NCBI RefSeq assembly: GCF_005222695.1
Contig: NZ_STGG01000011.1
Span: 1-64,000 of the forward strand
DNA: 64,000 nt
Direction of reading: 5' to 3'
DNA from: Massilia sp. HP4
GTDB taxonomy: Bacteria; Pseudomonadota; Gammaproteobacteria; Burkholderiales; Burkholderiaceae_D
Numbering within the stretch: the stretch's first letter is position 1; every line of letters begins with the position of its first letter. The position numbers were made by a program, and so were the translations under genes. This document shows, one piece after another, positions 62,537-64,000 of this stretch. Below the pieces are notes generated by a model. It was given only the letters and a program-made list of their open reading frames with translations, searched no databases and had not been told where the DNA came from.

Positions 62537-64000
62537 ATGTCCATGCCGAACCAATTGCTTGCCCACTATCTGGCCGCGCCGGATGGTTTCGACGAAATGC
62601 TCGACGCGGCCAAGGCGCCGCGCACGCACTGGCGCGCGATGCTGGACCACCTGGCGCACGAGGCGCCCGCCATCATGCGCCAGCGCCAGGAGCTGGTGCA
62701 GCGCCAGGTGCGCGAGAACGGCGTCAGCTACAACGTTGCCGCCGACGCCCACGGCCGGCAACGGCCATGGGACCTGAACGTGCTGCCGCTGATCGTGCCG
62801 CACGAGGAATGGAGCGGCATCGAGGCGGCCGTGATCCAGCGCGCCACCCTGCTCAACAAGATCCTGGGCGATGTCTACGGCAAGCAGGAGATGCTGCGCG
62901 AAGGCCTGCTGCCGTCGGCGCTGATCGACGGCCATGCCGGCTTCCTGCGGCCCTGCCACGGCATGCGCCACCATGACGACGTGGCCCTGCACTTCTATGC
63001 GGTCGACCTGGCGCGCGCGCCGGACGGCCGCTGGTGGGTCATGGCCGACCGCACCCAGGCGCCGTTCGGCGCCGGCTATGCGCTGGAAAATCGCGCCATC
63101 ATCGCGCCCACCTTCCCCGACCTGCTGCGCGAACTCAAGGTGCGGCCCCTGACCAGCTTCTTCCGCACCATGCACGACAGCCTGGTGCACTGGGGCCGCC
63201 TGTGCGCTGCCGGCGGCGATGCGCCGGCGCCGCTGCGAGAGGGCGAAGCGCCGCTGATCGTGCTGCTCACGCCCGGCCCACGCACCGCCAGCTACTACGA
63301 ACAGGCCTACCTGGCGCGCTATCTCGGCCTGCCGCTGGTCGAAGGCGGCGACCTGACGGTGCGCGACGGCGTGGTCTACCTCAAGACCCTGGCCGGCCTG
63401 CACCGGGTGCACGTGATCATGCGCCGGGTCGACGACGAATCGTGCGATCCACTCGAACTGCAAAGCTCATTGCTGGGCGTGGCCGGACTGACCCAGGCCG
63501 CCATGCGCGGCAATGTGCTGGTCGCCAACAGCCTCGGCTCGAGCCTGCTCGAGTCGGGCGCGCTGCTTGGCTTTTTGCCGGCGCTGTCCAAACGCCTGCT
63601 GGACGAGGCGCTCAGGATGCCGTCGGTGGCCACCTGGTGGTGCGGCGAAGAGGCGGCGCTGGAAACCGTGATCGGCAAGCTCGATCGGCTGGTCATCAAG
63701 CCCGGTTTTTCGCAACTGCCGCAAGCGGCGGTGTTCGGCCAGGACCTGGACGGCGCCGCGCGCGTGGCGCTGATCGCCCGGCTGCGCGCCAATCCGAACA
63801 ACTACATTGCCCAGGAACTGGTGCGGCTGTCACAGGCGCCGGTGTGGAAGGATGGCGCGGCGCCAGGCCTGCAGGCGCGCGCCGTCGGCCTGCGCGTGTT
63901 TGCCTGCGCCACGCCGAATGGCTATGTGGTGATGCCGGGCGGCCTGACCCGCGTGGCCACCGGGCCGGATGCGCGCGTGCTGACCATGCAGATGGGCGGC
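62537..64000 (+). CDS. Circularly permuted type 2 ATP-grasp protein (copy 2), incomplete at window end
   Basis: At least 488 residues; the frame is open at base 64000. It opens MSMPNQLLAHYLAAPDGFDEML and has the same permuted ATP-grasp elements as copy 1: VSYNVAADAHGRQRPWDLNVLPLIV, VYGKQEMLREGLLPSALI, WWVMADRTQAPFGAGYALENR, RRVDDESCDPLELQSS, LVIKPGF and a final VVMPGGLTRVATG. Copy 1 shows only loose resemblance, so they are distinct paralogues. In related genomes this second gene is often a long fusion of ATP-grasp with alpha-E, which would lie beyond the window. It starts 33 bases after the transglutaminase gene in the same direction. Confidence 0.92.
   Translation, partial: MSMPNQLLAHYLAAPDGFDEMLDAAKAPRTHWRAMLDHLAHEAPAIMRQRQELVQRQVRENGVSYNVAADAHGRQRPWDLNVLPLIVPHEEWSGIEAAVIQRATLLNKILGDVYGKQEMLREGLLPSALIDGHAGFLRPCHGMRHHDDVALHFYAVDLARAPDGRWWVMADRTQAPFGAGYALENRAIIAPTFPDLLRELKVRPLTSFFRTMHDSLVHWGRLCAAGGDAPAPLREGEAPLIVLLTPGPRTASYYEQAYLARYLGLPLVEGGDLTVRDGVVYLKTLAGLHRVHVIMRRVDDESCDPLELQSSLLGVAGLTQAAMRGNVLVANSLGSSLLESGALLGFLPALSKRLLDEALRMPSVATWWCGEEAALETVIGKLDRLVIKPGFSQLPQAAVFGQDLDGAARVALIARLRANPNNYIAQELVRLSQAPVWKDGAAPGLQARAVGLRVFACATPNGYVVMPGGLTRVATGPDARVLTMQMGG

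Overview
The window is GC-rich, densely packed bacterial chromosome that most resembles Oxalobacteraceae (Betaproteobacteria, Massilia/Telluria/Duganella type). This assignment rests on gene order (mltA - apaG - rpe - gph - trpE - trpG - trpD - trpC), on the rRNA leader style at the left edge, and on family-level resemblance of the proteins. It is inference, not a database result. I see no prophage, insertion sequence, CRISPR array or replication origin. Nearly all sequence is ordinary chromosomal coding DNA.

Left part (1-13 kb). The window opens in the leader of a leftward rRNA operon whose promoter is at about 324-353. A leftward series follows: a phospholipase-D-type lipoprotein, an enoyl-CoA hydratase, an isocitrate lyase/PEP mutase-like enzyme coupled to an Ada-AraC-AlkA fusion, MltA, and ApaG. 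A 39-residue membrane protein lies divergently against mltA. The rightward rpe-gph pair leads into a trp operon (trpE, G, D, C). Between gph and trpE lies a 28-codon leader with four Trp codons followed by a rho-independent terminator, a textbook attenuator layout.

13-25 kb. A metal-homeostasis block holds a MerC protein, two tandem ZnuD-like TonB-dependent receptors (one with a His-rich loop, one without), three Fur/Zur-type palindromes and a divergent Fur-family regulator. Leftward genes follow: an M20 amidohydrolase, an M61 peptidase, a MocA-like nucleotidyltransferase next to a [2Fe-2S] subunit with no molybdenum subunit in sight, DsbC and a UbiH-like FAD monooxygenase. A tRNA-Phe gene comes next.

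25-33 kb. Assorted single genes: YjdM, a methyltransferase, a TPR protein, a lipocalin, an RTX/DUF4214 metalloprotease, a CAP-domain protein, UvsE and an alpha/beta hydrolase.

33-44 kb. An organosulfur acquisition cluster. Leftward ssuE-ssuD diverges from a rightward operon: SfnB-like dehydrogenase, MetN-MetI-MetQ-type importer (metQ frameshifted), a DszA/NtaA-type monooxygenase, then SsuA-SsuC-SsuB. A serine acetyltransferase faces the operon end. Together these would import sulfonates or related compounds, release sulfite with reduced flavin, and feed cysteine synthesis.

44-55 kb. A thioesterase, a second identical tRNA-Phe, MsrA, small unknown proteins, a TelA-TerD stress operon with an unusual motif-repeat protein, NADP-glutamate dehydrogenase, a DUF885 metallopeptidase and a HAF-repeat/PKD protein.

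55-64 kb. A zinc-ribbon Mx-type peptidase followed by the conserved ATP-grasp / alpha-E / transglutaminase cluster, transcribed divergently in two pairs. The last gene runs off the right edge. This is the most interesting functional unit, because its substrate is not established.
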